The notes under the pieces: model-generated
The model's database searches: none
The model's input: only the letters and a program-made list of their open reading frames with translations
What the model was told of the DNA's origin: nothing
Shown here: piece after piece, positions 50,749 to 61,922 of the stretch
Layout of the letters: every line of letters begins with the position of its first letter
Numbering within the stretch: position 1 is the first letter of the stretch
Assembly (NCBI GenBank): GCA_001548435.1
Contig: AP017308.1
Coordinates: 372,001-436,000 of the forward strand
Source: Leptolyngbya sp. NIES-3755
GTDB taxonomy: Bacteria > Cyanobacteriota > Cyanobacteriia > Leptolyngbyales > Leptolyngbyaceae
Direction: 5' to 3'
Length of the DNA stretch: 64,000 nucleotides
Position numbers and translations under genes: made by a program

Positions 50749-52932
50749 ATGTTACCTTTTTCTGAGTTGCCTTTGGTTTTGGCGGGTCCAATTTTGCGAC
50801 GGACTGAACCTGAATCAGTGACAGTTTGGGTTGCACTCCAGCAAGCTTGTACCGTTCAACTGCGGATTTATAGCACCAGAGAGACAGCGATCGATCAGTG
50901 TGTCATGGAAGGAACACGATCGACGATTGCAATCGGCAAATTCCTCCACATTGTGGCAGTTACGGCTCGATCGACTGAAACGATTCTGAACAATGATCAA
51001 CTTTACGCTTATGATCTACAGTTCACCACTTCAGAGCAAAGCTACGATTTTGAAACAGCGCTAACGTCAGAACGCTTTCCAGAGATTGCACTCAGCTATT
51101 TTGCACATCAGAAACCGACTTTTGTACTACCGCCCGATCGCATTGAAGATCTCAAGTTTGTGCATGGTTCTTGTCGCAAACCCCACGGGCATGGCATTGA
51201 TGCTTTACCGATTTTGGATCATTTACTCGAAAAAACTGCGGCATCATTGCGCGATCGACCGCAACAATTGTTCCTCACAGGCGATCAAATCTATGGGGAT
51301 GATGTTGCTGATACCTTTCTCAGTATTGCGACTTCGCTCGGAGATACCGTATTAGGATGGCAAGAACAATTACCGATCGGGCAACGCGATGACATTGAGT
51401 ATCATGCTCCATCCACGTTTCGTCCTGGACAACGGGCTGACATTGCCACCCAACACGCAGGCTTTACCGCAGGACTAAAACACAAACGCAGCAAAGTCAC
51501 GAATCATCTTTTCAGCTTGGGAGAATACTATGCGACTTATCTCCTAGTTTGGTCTCCAGTCTGTTGGGCAATGCCGAATCTGCGAATTGCTCAACACCAA
51601 CCCATTCATCAATTCGTCCACACATTGTGGAAAGTTCGACGCGCAATGGCGAATATTGCAACCTATATGATCTTTGATGATCATGAGGTGAGTGATGATT
51701 GGAACCTGAATCGAGCTTGGTGCTTTCGAGTGTTTGGGCGACCTTTGGGACGCAGAGTCGTTCAAAATGCAATGCTCGCTTATACAGTGTTTCAAGGTTG
51801 GGGCAACACTCCAGAGCAATTTGAAGCAGGACGATCGGGAGAGAAATTATTAGCTGCGGCTCAAGGTTGGTCGGATTCTCAAGGACGCGATCGCACAATG
51901 AATCAAGCGATCGCAAATTATCTCGGAATGCCCCCAGAAGATCCTGAAACCGGATTACCGCAATTTGTGCGAGATGAAGACGTAATGATTCTCGATCGAC
52001 ATCCAGAAACAATTCAGTGGTACTACAGTATTCCGAGTCCCTGTCACCGCATGGTGGTGTTAGATACTCGAACTTGGCGCGGTTATCCGATCGCAGAACG
52101 AGCAGAACAATTCGGAGTGTCGAAAGCAGTTGCGCCTCCAATGTTGCTCTGCCCCACTGCATTAAAGCAACAGCTATCTTTGCTCCAAGCTTGCACTCCT
52201 GAACAGCTTCCGATTTTAATTACACCAACCAATCTCTTTGGTTTGAAAGTGATCGATCGGATTCATCACTGGCAATTGCGACAGAAAAAAGTCTTTTCTA
52301 CTGATGTAGGCGATGCTTGGAACATTGATACATCAGCACTGGCGCGATTGTTAACGATGCTGTTTGAGGAACATTCATCGATCGTCGTTCTCTCCGGAGA
52401 TATTCACTACAGTTCCTCGATTCGACTGTCTTATCAGAATCTTTCACCGCTCAAGCCGCCTGCCGTTCTCGTTCAATTAACGTGCAGTGCAATTAAAAAT
52501 GAAGAACTACTCACTCGGATTCTTCATACCCGATTAAAAGATTGGTTGTTGCCGGAACCTGTACGTCGTTGGAGTGGATGGAACAATCCAACCAGAATGA
52601 TCGAACAACCTCGGAATCGGTTCGGGAAACCCCCAGATTGGCAATGCACTTTAGAATGGTTGCGAGGAAGAGCAGTCCGACGATACAGCCCAAATCTCGA
52701 TCGAACTTGGATCGTACTGGAGCAAGGTCGAACCTGGCTGAAGTTTTGGAGATGGAAATGGTTCCAAGACGGCAAAGAAGTGATCGGGGTGAATAATATT
52801 GCGCTAGTCAGCTTTGAAGCTTCTCCGAAAGAATCGCTCACTGTATTTCATAGTCTATTGTGGTTCTCGCGCTGGAAACCGCTGCAAATTGTTCAGAGTC
52901 GATATGATTGCAAGCTCGATCGAGACTCCTGA
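50749..52932 (+). CDS. PhoD-like phosphatase (metallophosphatase)
   Basis: This 727-residue protein is taken from the ATG at 50749. The first 110 residues are a beta domain (GPILRRTEPESVTVWVAL). The PhoD-type catalytic domain follows: FVHGSCRKPHGHG, LTGDQIYGDDVADT, MIFDDHEVSDDWN and VLSGDIHYSSS, giving the metal ligands Asp, His and Asn of this family. No Sec or Tat signal is visible, so it is probably cytoplasmic, unlike true PhoD. It lies 16 bp after glpK; a role in freeing glycerol or phosphate from a glycerol phosphate ester is plausible but not shown. Confidence 0.82.
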   Translation: MLPFSELPLVLAGPILRRTEPESVTVWVALQQACTVQLRIYSTRETAIDQCVMEGTRSTIAIGKFLHIVAVTARSTETILNNDQLYAYDLQFTTSEQSYDFETALTSERFPEIALSYFAHQKPTFVLPPDRIEDLKFVHGSCRKPHGHGIDALPILDHLLEKTAASLRDRPQQLFLTGDQIYGDDVADTFLSIATSLGDTVLGWQEQLPIGQRDDIEYHAPSTFRPGQRADIATQHAGFTAGLKHKRSKVTNHLFSLGEYYATYLLVWSPVCWAMPNLRIAQHQPIHQFVHTLWKVRRAMANIATYMIFDDHEVSDDWNLNRAWCFRVFGRPLGRRVVQNAMLAYTVFQGWGNTPEQFEAGRSGEKLLAAAQGWSDSQGRDRTMNQAIANYLGMPPEDPETGLPQFVRDEDVMILDRHPETIQWYYSIPSPCHRMVVLDTRTWRGYPIAERAEQFGVSKAVAPPMLLCPTALKQQLSLLQACTPEQLPILITPTNLFGLKVIDRIHHWQLRQKKVFSTDVGDAWNIDTSALARLLTMLFEEHSSIVVLSGDIHYSSSIRLSYQNLSPLKPPAVLVQLTCSAIKNEELLTRILHTRLKDWLLPEPVRRWSGWNNPTRMIEQPRNRFGKPPDWQCTLEWLRGRAVRRYSPNLDRTWIVLEQGRTWLKFWRWKWFQDGKEVIGVNNIALVSFEASPKESLTVFHSLLWFSRWKPLQIVQSRYDCKLDRDS

Positions 52933-53032
52933 GACAATGTGCAGACCCTATATTGAATCAAAGAGAATAACGCTCAGAAACCCGATCGTAGTTTTGGGGC
53001 ATTCTAGGAGCCGTCCTAATCGCCCCGAACCT

Positions 53033-55255
53033 ATGTCAAAACTACGCTTTTACTGGCTCCAGTCGCCTCCACTCCAGCCCGTTCTAATTGTTCCATTCTT
53101 GCTACAAATCTTCATCGCAGTCGGCTTGGTTGGATACTTCTCATTTAGAAACGGGGAAAAAGCAGTCAATCAACTCGCAGAACAATTAGTGGCAAGAGTA
53201 AATCAGCAAGTCGATGATCACTTGGACAATTACTTAGCGATGCCTGTGCAATTGACCCAAATGAATGCAGACGCGATCGCACATCAAGAATTAGATCTCA
53301 ACGATCCGATCGCAACCGGACGCTACTTTTGGAGACAAGCCAAAGCCTTTCCACATCTGAGCTACGCTGGCTACGCCCTCACCGATGGCAGAGAATCTGG
53401 GGCGGGGCGCTGGGTTCAAGGGATCGATTTGTTACTGTATGAGAATCGCAACGGACAAGCCGCTGACTATGTTGCCGACCAAACTGGCGATCAAGCCATG
53501 TTGCTTCAGCGCTACAACTATAGTCCGCTGAATGAATCCTGGTACAAAGATGCGATCGCAGCAGGCAAAATGATTCGGGGCGCGATCGAAGCCGCTGAAA
53601 ATACCAACATTGAAACCACAGAAGCAGGCAAGCAGCTTAAAACTCAAGATAGTGCCCTTAGTGGCGGACTAGAGTACTATGTTTCCGTCTCGACAGCGGC
53701 TCCAATCTATGACAAAAACCGCAAGCTATTAGGAGTCATCAGCACCGAGCAAACTCTCACCAGTATTAGTGAATTTCTGCGGGACTTAAACATTAGCACC
53801 TCTGGGCAAGTCTTCATCATCGAACGCAACGGATTGATGGTCGGTAGTTCTAGCAAGCAACCGATTTTATACAAACAGAACAATGAAGTGCAGCGATACA
53901 GCGGACTCAACTATCGCGATCCCCTAATTCGGGCGATCTCGCAAACTTTACAACCCCAGATCAAAACCCTTCAATCTGCCCAAACCTTGCAAGTGACCTT
54001 CAATGAGCAGCGCCATTATGTGAAAGTGACACCGTGGCGAGATGCACTTGGCTTAGATTGGCTGGTGATTGTCAGCGTACCTGAATCTGATTTCATGGGA
54101 GAAATCAACCAGAACTTTCGGATCACACTTTTCTTGTGTATTGCCGCCGCGATCGCTGCGACTGTGATCGGAGTGTTGACCGCTCGGTGGATTGCTCGAC
54201 CGATTTCGCAACTGAGTCAAGTCTCAAGCGCGATCGCACTTGGGGATCTTCAACCTGCTCAGCAAATTAACATTCGAGGCATTCGAGAGCTACAGTTTGT
54301 CAGTCGCTCGTTCAACCACATGGCGCATCAGCTTCAAGCCTCCTTTGATCAATTGAAACAAGTAAATACAGAACTTGAAAATCGCGTAGAAGCCCGCACC
54401 TGTGAATTACAGACTGCGATGCAAGACCTTCAGCGAACACAAACTCAGATGGTTCAGAGCGAAAAAATGTCGGCATTAGGGCAGATGGTTGCAGGAGTCG
54501 CCCATGAAATTAACAATCCGGTGAACTTTATCCACGGCAATCTCACTCATGTCGATCGCTATACCCAAGATTTGCTCAATCTAGTGCAGCTTTATCGGCA
54601 CTATTTCCCGACGGTTCCCGCTGAAATTTCTAGCGAGTTAGAAGCGATCGATCTTGGATTTCTAGAAGAAGATTTGACGAAAGTGCTTCAATCAATGCGA
54701 ATCGGAACCGAGCGGATTTGTGAGATTGTGCTGTCGTTACGCAATTTTTCCCGACTTGATGAAGCAGAATTCAAAGCGGTGAATCTTCACGAAGGAATTG
54801 ATAGTACGCTGATGATTTTGCAGCATCGAGTGAAACAGCTAGAAATTGAAATCATTAAGCAATACAATTCCCTGCCAGAAGTCGAATGTTATCCGGGACA
54901 ACTCAATCAGGTTTTGATGAACTTGATTAGTAATGCGATCGATGCAGTTGAAGGACAATCTTTTAAAACAATTCAGATTGAAACTCAAGTGATCCAGGAT
55001 TCGGTTTTGATTTGTATTACGGACAATGGAGCAGGAATTCCAGAGACAGTTCGATCGCGGATTTTTGATCCGTTCTTTACGACAAAACCTGTCGGAAAAG
55101 GAACGGGATTAGGCTTATCTATTAGCTACCAAATCGTTACGCAAAAACATTACGGAAAGCTCTACTGTGAATCAAAATCTGGAGAAGGCACAAAATTTTA
55201 CATTGAAATTCCAGTGCATCAGAAATTGTTGACTGAAACTTCTGTAAGGGAATGA
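53033..55255 (+). CDS. Membrane sensor histidine kinase with dCache domain (first of three)
   Basis: The 740 residues start from ATG 53033. A TM helix (about 16-38) is followed by a long extracellular dCache-type sensor (about 40-350), a second TM ([17 protein letters not shown]), HAMP, coiled coil, and the kinase core. The phosphoacceptor is His491 in [10 protein letters not shown]. The ATP site shows [17 protein letters not shown] and [14 protein letters not shown]. No receiver is attached. The HEINNP type is the HWE-like or NtrB-like group common in cyanobacteria. The next gene has a similar sensor, and the third has a similar kinase core. Confidence 0.9.
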   Translation: MSKLRFYWLQSPPLQPVLIVPFLLQIFIAVGLVGYFSFRNGEKAVNQLAEQLVARVNQQVDDHLDNYLAMPVQLTQMNADAIAHQELDLNDPIATGRYFWRQAKAFPHLSYAGYALTDGRESGAGRWVQGIDLLLYENRNGQAADYVADQTGDQAMLLQRYNYSPLNESWYKDAIAAGKMIRGAIEAAENTNIETTEAGKQLKTQDSALSGGLEYYVSVSTAAPIYDKNRKLLGVISTEQTLTSISEFLRDLNISTSGQVFIIERNGLMVGSSSKQPILYKQNNEVQRYSGLNYRDPLIRAISQTLQPQIKTLQSAQTLQVTFNEQRHYVKVTPWRDALGLDWLVIVSVPESDFMGEINQNFRITLFLCIAAAIAATVIGVLTARWIARPISQLSQVSSAIALGDLQPAQQINIRGIRELQFVSRSFNHMAHQLQASFDQLKQVNTELENRVEARTCELQTAMQDLQRTQTQMVQSEKMSALGQMVAGVAHEINNPVNFIHGNLTHVDRYTQDLLNLVQLYRHYFPTVPAEISSELEAIDLGFLEEDLTKVLQSMRIGTERICEIVLSLRNFSRLDEAEFKAVNLHEGIDSTLMILQHRVKQLEIEIIKQYNSLPEVECYPGQLNQVLMNLISNAIDAVEGQSFKTIQIETQVIQDSVLICITDNGAGIPETVRSRIFDPFFTTKPVGKGTGLGLSISYQIVTQKHYGKLYCESKSGEGTKFYIEIPVHQKLLTETSVRE

Positions 55256-55284
55256 TGAAGATGCACTAATTTGCGCCTTCCATT

Positions 55285-57978
55285 ATGCTGCCACGATCGA
55301 AAAATCACTGGGTCAACCGCGTTCCTCTAAGAGCCGTTTTGGTTGTGCCATTTGTTCTACAGATCTTTGCAGCAGTGGGATTGACCGGATATTTATCACT
55401 GCGAAATGGACAAAAAGCGGTCAATACGATCGCTCAACAAGTCAAAGAAGAAGCGACCGCACGAGTAGAGCAACACCTCGATACCTATCTGGCTTTGCCG
55501 TATCAAGTCAATCAACTGAATCTGAGAGCGATCGATCAAGGACTGCTTAAACTAAACGACCTCGATCAAGCTGGACGCTACTTTTGGAATCAATCAAAAA
55601 CTTTTGATCGGTTTAGTTACATTGCTTTTTATCTTGCAGATGGCAGAAGTGCTGGAGCCGGGGCTTGGTTGAAAGGTTACGACGTATTGCTCACCTATAA
55701 TTTCACTGGGTTGAGCGATATCACTTACAGCGCAGATGCTCAGGGAAATCGCGCTCAGAAAGTAATGGAAACCGAAATTCAAACAATTACACAAGACTGG
55801 TATCAGAAGGCAGCAAAAGCAGGCAAACCCATCTGGAAGATGAGTATCGTAGAAGAATACGACAATTACATTTCGCTGTCTAATTTTGCTCCAATCTACG
55901 ATAAGAACCGAAAGCTACTCGGTATCGTTGGCGTTGATCTTGTACTATCAGACATTGCAACTTTCTTGCAAAACATTCGAGTCAGTGCATCGGGTCAGGT
56001 CTTCATTTTGGAGCGAAATGGTCAATTCGTTGCGAGTTCTGACGACAAGCCGATTACATTTAGGAATAAAGATCAGACTGAGCGCTACAGCATTGCTAAC
56101 AGTCCTGATCCGGTTAAGCGCTCGATCGCCAAAGAGATCGAAACCCAGTTCAAATCTCTCGACTCGATTCGATCGACTCAACACTTCGATCTGATGCTAA
56201 ATGGTGAGCGTCAGTATGTGCAGATTTCGCCTTGGCGCGATCAGAATGGTTTGGATTGGCTCGTCGTCGTGACCATGCCCGAATCCGACTTTATGGCGCA
56301 AATCAATGCCAATACTCGCACCACGATCTTCTTATGTTTGGGAGCACTGGGAATTGCGACGATTTTGGGTATCTATACGTCTCGTTGGATTGCACGTCCG
56401 ATTCTGCAACTTCAACAAGCGAGTGAAGGCATTGCCGCAGGGGAACTCGATCGTACTGTTGATGTGAAGGGCATTCGAGAACTTCAAGGATTAGCCGGAT
56501 CGTTTAATCAGATGGCAGCACAGTTGAAAACCTCGTTTACAGAGCTTGAAGATCGCGTTGCAGAACGCACGATCGAGCTACAGCAAGCTAAAGAAATCGC
56601 GGACAGTGCCAACCAAGCCAAGAGCGAATTCCTCGCAAACATGAGTCACGAACTCCGAACACCGCTGAATGGAATTCTCGGTTATGCACAGATTTTAGGT
56701 CGATCGAGAACTTTACCTGAAAAGGAACGGCATGGAGTCAACGTGATTTACCAATGTGGATCGCACTTGCTGACATTGATTAATGATGTGCTTGATCTCT
56801 CGAAAATTGAAGCCCGTAAGCTAGAACTATCTCCGCAAGCGATTCATTTTCCTTCCTTCTTGCAAGGTGTAGTCGAAATTTGTCGCATTCGAGCCGAGCA
56901 GAAAAACATTGAATTTCGCTATGAACCGGATGCCGATTTAGCGATCGGGATTGCAGCCGATGAAAAACGATTGCGGCAAGTGTTGATTAATCTATTAGGC
57001 AATGCGATTAAGTTTACCGATAAAGGAAGCGTTACACTGCGAGTCGAGAATTGGGCGATCGAGGACAAGGTTCGACTCCGATTTACAGTCGCAGATACCG
57101 GAGTCGGAATTGCTCCAGAAGATGCTGACAAACTGTTTCAGGCATTCGAGCAAGTCGGAGAACAAAGCCGCAAAACTGAAGGAACAGGACTGGGATTGGC
57201 AATCAGTCAACAGATTGTGCAGTTGATGGGCGGACAGATTCAAGTCAAGAGCCAGCTTGGAGTCGGAAGCGATTTCTACTTTGAGGTGAGCGTTCCTTTG
57301 GCAGAAGATTGGAGCCAGCAGCAGACTTCAGCGATCGGGAATATTATCGGCTACGAAGGACAACCGCGAGAAATCTTAGTGGTAGACGATCGTTGGGAAA
57401 ATCGTGCTGTCTTGCTCAATCTGCTCGAACCTTTAGGATTTAGAGTCACCGAGGCTGAACATGGAAAAGCGGCATTAGAGCAACTTTCTGAACAGCGTCC
57501 GGATCTGGTGATTACCGATCTAGCAATGCCGGTGATGGACGGCTTCACATTGTTGCAGCAAATTCGAGAAACTGAAGAACTACGATCGCTGACTGTCATT
57601 GTTTCTTCTGCTTCGGTTGCCCAATTGGATCAGCAAATGAGTTTGGATGCAGGCGGCAATGATTTCTTATCAAAACCTGTTCAAGTTGCAGAGTTATTCA
57701 GGCTGTTGGAAAAGCATCTCAATCTTACTTGGCGCTATGAGGACACCGATTCAGAAGCTGAGATCGAGCCTGTTGAACTCATTCCACCATCCATTGAAGT
57801 GCTGAAAGCATGGTTAGAACTTGCTCAAGCAGGACGATTAAAGAAACTGATCAGCATCGCAGAACAATTTGGGCAACAAGACGATCGCTATCAGCCCTTT
57901 GTCCAACAAGCGATCCAGCTTGCCAAGCAGTTCCAAACCGAACAACTCGAACAATTCATCCAACACTACATTGCTTAA
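55285..57978 (+). CDS. Hybrid sensor histidine kinase with receiver domain (second of three)
   Basis: This 897-residue protein has a TM segment (about 17-37), a dCache-like sensor paralogous to the first kinase (e.g. the AGRYFWNQSKTF and [12 protein letters not shown] blocks), TM2, HAMP, and a coiled coil. The HisKA domain follows with His455 in ANMSHELRTPLNGILG, then an ATPase with NLLGNAIKFT and TGLGLAIS. A receiver domain has its acceptor Asp745 in VITDLAMPVMDGF, followed by a C-terminal helical extension of about 100 residues. The start lies 29 bp after the previous stop. Confidence 0.92.
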   Translation: MLPRSKNHWVNRVPLRAVLVVPFVLQIFAAVGLTGYLSLRNGQKAVNTIAQQVKEEATARVEQHLDTYLALPYQVNQLNLRAIDQGLLKLNDLDQAGRYFWNQSKTFDRFSYIAFYLADGRSAGAGAWLKGYDVLLTYNFTGLSDITYSADAQGNRAQKVMETEIQTITQDWYQKAAKAGKPIWKMSIVEEYDNYISLSNFAPIYDKNRKLLGIVGVDLVLSDIATFLQNIRVSASGQVFILERNGQFVASSDDKPITFRNKDQTERYSIANSPDPVKRSIAKEIETQFKSLDSIRSTQHFDLMLNGERQYVQISPWRDQNGLDWLVVVTMPESDFMAQINANTRTTIFLCLGALGIATILGIYTSRWIARPILQLQQASEGIAAGELDRTVDVKGIRELQGLAGSFNQMAAQLKTSFTELEDRVAERTIELQQAKEIADSANQAKSEFLANMSHELRTPLNGILGYAQILGRSRTLPEKERHGVNVIYQCGSHLLTLINDVLDLSKIEARKLELSPQAIHFPSFLQGVVEICRIRAEQKNIEFRYEPDADLAIGIAADEKRLRQVLINLLGNAIKFTDKGSVTLRVENWAIEDKVRLRFTVADTGVGIAPEDADKLFQAFEQVGEQSRKTEGTGLGLAISQQIVQLMGGQIQVKSQLGVGSDFYFEVSVPLAEDWSQQQTSAIGNIIGYEGQPREILVVDDRWENRAVLLNLLEPLGFRVTEAEHGKAALEQLSEQRPDLVITDLAMPVMDGFTLLQQIRETEELRSLTVIVSSASVAQLDQQMSLDAGGNDFLSKPVQVAELFRLLEKHLNLTWRYEDTDSEAEIEPVELIPPSIEVLKAWLELAQAGRLKKLISIAEQFGQQDDRYQPFVQQAIQLAKQFQTEQLEQFIQHYIA

Positions 57979-57979
57979 G

Positions 57980-59221
57980 ATGTCTCAGATTACAGGTTTA
58001 ATTTTGATTGTGGATGATACCCCGGTAAATCTGGAGGTCATCTCAGAAGCTTTGAGCGATGCGGGATTTGAAGTCGCGATCGCAACTAGCGGCGATCGTG
58101 CGCTGCAACAGTTAGAACGCAGCTTGCCAGATTTAATTCTGCTCGATGTGATGATGCCGGGAATTGATGGGTTTGAGACTTGTCGGCGGATCAAAGCAAA
58201 CGATCGAACCCGTCACATTCCGATCATTTTCATGACTGCACTGGCAGATACAGAAAGTAAAATTCGCGCTCTAGATCTGGGAGCCGTCGATTACATTGCA
58301 AAACCATTTCACGAGAAAGAAGTTCTTGCAAGAGTCAGAACTCATTTACAACTGCACAATCTGACTCGCAATTTAGCCACTCAAGTCGCTGAAAAAACCG
58401 CAGCATTACAAGCTTCTCAACTGCAATTAATTCAAAATGAAAAAATGTCTGCATTGGGCAATCTGGTTGCAGGTGTGGCACATGAAATCAACAATCCGAT
58501 CGGGTGTATTGTGGGCAATGTTTCTGTCATTCACAATTCGATGACGGATTTATTTAAGCTAATTGATCTCTATAGTCAAAAACTCCCGAATCCTGGCGAA
58601 GACATCGAAGCTGAACTAGAAGCGATCGACCTTGAGTATCTTCGCCAGGACTTACCGAAGTTGATTCAAGCGATGGAAGATAGTGGCGATCGCATTCGAT
58701 CCATCAGCAAAAGTCTACGAACCTTTTCCCGCACCGACCACGATCGCAAACAGTCTTTCGATCTGCATGAAGGCATCGATAGTACTGTGTTAATTCTGCG
58801 GCATCGACTGAAGGCGAATCAACACCGCCCAGAAATTCAAGTGATCACAGAGTATGGATTGTTGCCACCGATCGACTGTTTTCCAGGGCAACTCAATCAG
58901 GTTTTTATGAATTTGATCAGTAACGCGATCGATGCGATCGAGGAATCTCATACAACAACCGATCATCAGATCAAGATTCAGACTTCGGTAGAAGCAGATC
59001 GAGTGAGAATCGCGATCGCAGATGACGGAATTGGAATGTCAGAAGAAGTTCAAGCGAAGATTTTTGAGCAGCGATTTACGACGAAAGCTGTTGGGAAAGG
59101 AACGGGATTGGGATTAGCGATCGTGCACCAAATCATTATCGAAAATCATAATGGTACGATTCAACTTCAGTCAGAACCGGGCAAAGGAACAGAATTTATT
59201 GTGCAATTACCGATCGATTGA
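57980..59221 (+). CDS. Receiver-histidine kinase fusion (third of three)
   Basis: The 413 residues start 1 nt after the hybrid-kinase stop. A receiver domain comes first, with acceptor Asp56 in LLDVMMPGIDGFE and AKPFHEKE at its end. A coiled coil follows (residues about 125-155), then a kinase core with His168 in [22 protein letters not shown] and [10 protein letters not shown]. There is no membrane segment. It is cytoplasmic and could take phosphate from the hybrid kinase and pass it on. Its core is close to that of the first kinase. Confidence 0.92.
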   Translation: MSQITGLILIVDDTPVNLEVISEALSDAGFEVAIATSGDRALQQLERSLPDLILLDVMMPGIDGFETCRRIKANDRTRHIPIIFMTALADTESKIRALDLGAVDYIAKPFHEKEVLARVRTHLQLHNLTRNLATQVAEKTAALQASQLQLIQNEKMSALGNLVAGVAHEINNPIGCIVGNVSVIHNSMTDLFKLIDLYSQKLPNPGEDIEAELEAIDLEYLRQDLPKLIQAMEDSGDRIRSISKSLRTFSRTDHDRKQSFDLHEGIDSTVLILRHRLKANQHRPEIQVITEYGLLPPIDCFPGQLNQVFMNLISNAIDAIEESHTTTDHQIKIQTSVEADRVRIAIADDGIGMSEEVQAKIFEQRFTTKAVGKGTGLGLAIVHQIIIENHNGTIQLQSEPGKGTEFIVQLPID

Positions 59222-59265
59222 GATGCGGGAACTGTCTGCGAACCTCGCACCTCAATCTCTGTAGC

Positions 59266-60279
59266 TTACTTCCCTAGCACCGAGGTCATCGCCCGACCAA
59301 TGTTCTGAGGCTGCATTGCGTCCACTGCCGCAGTCGGTTCATACCCACAATGCACCATACAATCTGCACATTGAGGATTACCACTCTTGCGCCCGTATTG
59401 ATTCCAGTCGGTCTTATCCAATAGCTCTTGGAAGGTCTTGTAATGTCCTTCATTCAAGAGATAGCAAGGTTTTTGCCAACCGAGAACACTGTAGCTCGGA
59501 CTTCCCCAAGGAGTGCATTCATAGTCCTTTTCACCCGTGAGGAAATCGAGGAACAATGGATTATGGCTAAAGTTCCACTTTCTACCCATTTTCAGAGGTG
59601 CAAGAATTTGGCGGAACAATGCCTTGGTTTGCTCTCGTTTGAGGAAATGATCCTGATCCGGTGCCCATTCGTAGGAGTAACCTGGCGAAATTTGCATTCC
59701 ATCCACACCTAGCTCACTCAAAAAATCGAAGAACTCGTGCATTTCCTTGGGATCAGCACCGTCGAAAATCGTCGTGTTGGTGTTGACTTGGAAGCCTCTT
59801 GCTTTTGCCGCTTTGATTGCTTTGACAGCCGTATCGAACACGCCTTTACGATCGACACATTGATCATGCCAGTCGCGCATTCCATCCAAATGCACCATAA
59901 AGGTAAAATACGGCGAAGGTTTGAACTTATCCAGGCTCTTTTCGAGCAAGATTCCATTCGTGCAGAGATAGATGAATTTTTTACGATCGACCAATCCCTG
60001 AACAATCTCACCAATCTGTGGATGCAATAACGGTTCACCACCCGGAATTGACACGACAGGCGCACCACATTCTTCAGCCGCCTTGAAGCACTCTTCAGGA
60101 GTCAGATTTTTCTTCAGAATTTCGACTGGATGCTGAATTTTGCCACAGCCAGAACATGCCAAATTGCATCGAAAAAGCGGTTCTAGCATTAGAACGAGAG
60201 GAAATCGCTTTCGCCCCATGAGACGCTGTTTTACGAGATAAGAACCAACCCCGATTACTTGCTGTAAGGGAACTCCCAT
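59266..60279 (-). CDS. hpnH: Adenosyl-hopene transferase, radical SAM
   Basis: This 337-residue radical SAM enzyme adds 5'-deoxyadenosine to the hopene skeleton, the first step of C35 hopanoid side-chain building. The cluster cysteines are C38, C42 and C45 in [25 protein letters not shown] is the SAM-binding GGE motif. A C-terminal set of cysteines ([12 protein letters not shown]) matches HpnH. Its start is 10 bp after the hpnA stop; both are one operon. Confidence 0.92.
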   Translation of the reverse strand: MGVPLQQVIGVGSYLVKQRLMGRKRFPLVLMLEPLFRCNLACSGCGKIQHPVEILKKNLTPEECFKAAEECGAPVVSIPGGEPLLHPQIGEIVQGLVDRKKFIYLCTNGILLEKSLDKFKPSPYFTFMVHLDGMRDWHDQCVDRKGVFDTAVKAIKAAKARGFQVNTNTTIFDGADPKEMHEFFDFLSELGVDGMQISPGYSYEWAPDQDHFLKREQTKALFRQILAPLKMGRKWNFSHNPLFLDFLTGEKDYECTPWGSPSYSVLGWQKPCYLLNEGHYKTFQELLDKTDWNQYGRKSGNPQCADCMVHCGYEPTAAVDAMQPQNIGRAMTSVLGK

Positions 60280-60289
60280 CGATATCTCC

Positions 60290-61279
60290 TCACTTTGTTT
60301 TGATGGATAAATTTTCCTGAAACCAGTTTACGGCATCTTTCAAAGCGATGCGAATTGGCGTTTGAGGCAGTCCCAATTCGTCGATCGCTTTTCTCGGATT
60401 GTAGTACATCGGTTGTTTTGACATTCTCACCCCATCGACCGGGATCGAGGGCGTTTTACCGAATTTTGTTAGAATCTGCTCATCGATCCATGCCACACTC
60501 AACGGCAACCACATCGGAACCGATCGAGCAGGCGCACTCAGTCCAGTAATTTGACTCAATTCATCCAAAAGTTGTTTCAAGCTCAAGTTCTGATTGCCCA
60601 AAATGTAACGCTCTCCGGTTTTGCCTTTTTGGAAAGCGAGTAAATGCCCAACAGCGACATCGCGAACATGAACAAAATTAAGTCCGGTTTCTACATAGCT
60701 TGGCATTCGACGCTCTAAAAATCGCAGCACAATATCGCCCGTGGGGGTCGGTTTGATGTCATACGCACCGATCGGAGTACTCGGATTGACTATCACGACA
60801 TCTTGACCGGATTGAATTGCTTTGATGGCTTCTTGTTCTGCCCAGTACTTCGATTGTTTGTAGTGTCCAATTAGCTTTTCTACTGGAGATTGATAGTCTT
60901 CGGTGGTCGGTTCACCACTGGGATCAATCCCGATCGCAGCAACCGAACTGGTATAAATCGATCGCTCAATTCCAGCCTTTTTTGCAGCCGCGAGAACATT
61001 CCGAGTTCCGATCACATTGCTTTGATAGAGAAGATCTCGATCGCGTTGCCACAGTGAATAATGTGCTGCAACGTGAAACAATATTTGACAGCCCTGCATC
61101 AATTCGGGTAGCTGTTCATCGGTCAAATCGCCTTGAACTATCTCAACCGCTAAACCTTGCAAATTCTCCAATCGACTATTCGGACGCACCAAACAGCGAA
61201 CTTCCCAATCTTGTTCAAGCAAGAGCCGAACGAGATTTGCTCCTACGAAACCTGTACCGCCTGTAACGAATGCTTTCAT
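60290..61279 (-). CDS. hpnA: Hopanoid-associated sugar epimerase, NAD-dependent
   Basis: This 329-residue short-chain dehydrogenase/reductase has the NAD motif [15 protein letters not shown] and the catalytic Tyr-x-x-x-Lys region ([12 protein letters not shown]) with SSVAAIG before it. The length and the neighbour hpnH match HpnA, linked to hopanoid modification or transport. Its exact reaction is not established. Confidence 0.88.
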   Translation of the reverse strand: MKAFVTGGTGFVGANLVRLLLEQDWEVRCLVRPNSRLENLQGLAVEIVQGDLTDEQLPELMQGCQILFHVAAHYSLWQRDRDLLYQSNVIGTRNVLAAAKKAGIERSIYTSSVAAIGIDPSGEPTTEDYQSPVEKLIGHYKQSKYWAEQEAIKAIQSGQDVVIVNPSTPIGAYDIKPTPTGDIVLRFLERRMPSYVETGLNFVHVRDVAVGHLLAFQKGKTGERYILGNQNLSLKQLLDELSQITGLSAPARSVPMWLPLSVAWIDEQILTKFGKTPSIPVDGVRMSKQPMYYNPRKAIDELGLPQTPIRIALKDAVNWFQENLSIKTK

Positions 61280-61394
61280 TGCGTTAAATCAACTTATCGA
61301 TCGAATAGATTCCAAAACTTCGACTTTACAATAATGGCGTGAGGAGAACCGCTTCAGATCCGATCCCCAATCGTATTTTTATGGGAGCTTTGAG

Positions 61395-61880
61395 ATGCAC
61401 CCCAGAACACTACAAATCGCTGGTTCTCGCTTCGTTCGATCGACAATTTTCATTTCTGCTGTCTTAGCGGTGAGCAGTTTACCAAGCGTCGCTGCTCCGG
61501 TCTTTTCCGAGTCTACTAATCCAACTGTGTCCCAAGACGACATCGTTTATGGGCAAGTTCCGCGTCAGTTAGTTGTCAGCCAGAAACCCGCTGCAACCAA
61601 TACTGCTGTGCTTGCTCCTTTGACGATCGGTAGAATTGGCTCGAATGGATTACCAAACTCGATCGCGATCAATTATTCCTCGAAACCGCTATCAGTTGGT
61701 GGCGGCGGAACCCCAACGAGAACACTGCCTCAGTTTGCATTCATTCCTCAAAATAGCCTAAATCAAGGCGGAGAAATTAATGCTCCAGTACGATCGTCTC
61801 GCTTTGAAACGCATGTGATTCAATCAGATCAGGGCTTTCTGGATGAATCGACTCAGACTCAAGTTCGATTCTCGTTCTGA
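61395..61880 (+). CDS. Exported hypothetical protein
   Basis: This 161-residue protein starts with a signal peptide (FISAVLAVSSLPSVAAPVF). The rest is rich in Ser, Pro, Asn and Gly, with SVGGGGTPTRTLPQF in the middle and no recognised domain. It is likely secreted or periplasmic. I do not recognise the family. It lies 115 bp from the divergent hpnA and 42 bp from the convergent RND gene. Confidence 0.6.
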   Translation: MHPRTLQIAGSRFVRSTIFISAVLAVSSLPSVAAPVFSESTNPTVSQDDIVYGQVPRQLVVSQKPAATNTAVLAPLTIGRIGSNGLPNSIAINYSSKPLSVGGGGTPTRTLPQFAFIPQNSLNQGGEINAPVRSSRFETHVIQSDQGFLDESTQTQVRFSF

Positions 61881-61922
61881 AATAGAGTGGGAAGCTTAGC
61901 GTAATCTTTGCTTCCCACTGTT

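Noticed and set aside
52814-53032. Longer N-terminus for the first histidine kinase
   Set aside because: The first TM helix follows the ATG at 53033; the extra part overlaps the phosphatase end in another frame and looks non-protein.
57869-57979. Longer N-terminus for the receiver-kinase
   Set aside because: The receiver fold begins at the ATG 57980, and the extra part lies in another frame of the hybrid kinase.
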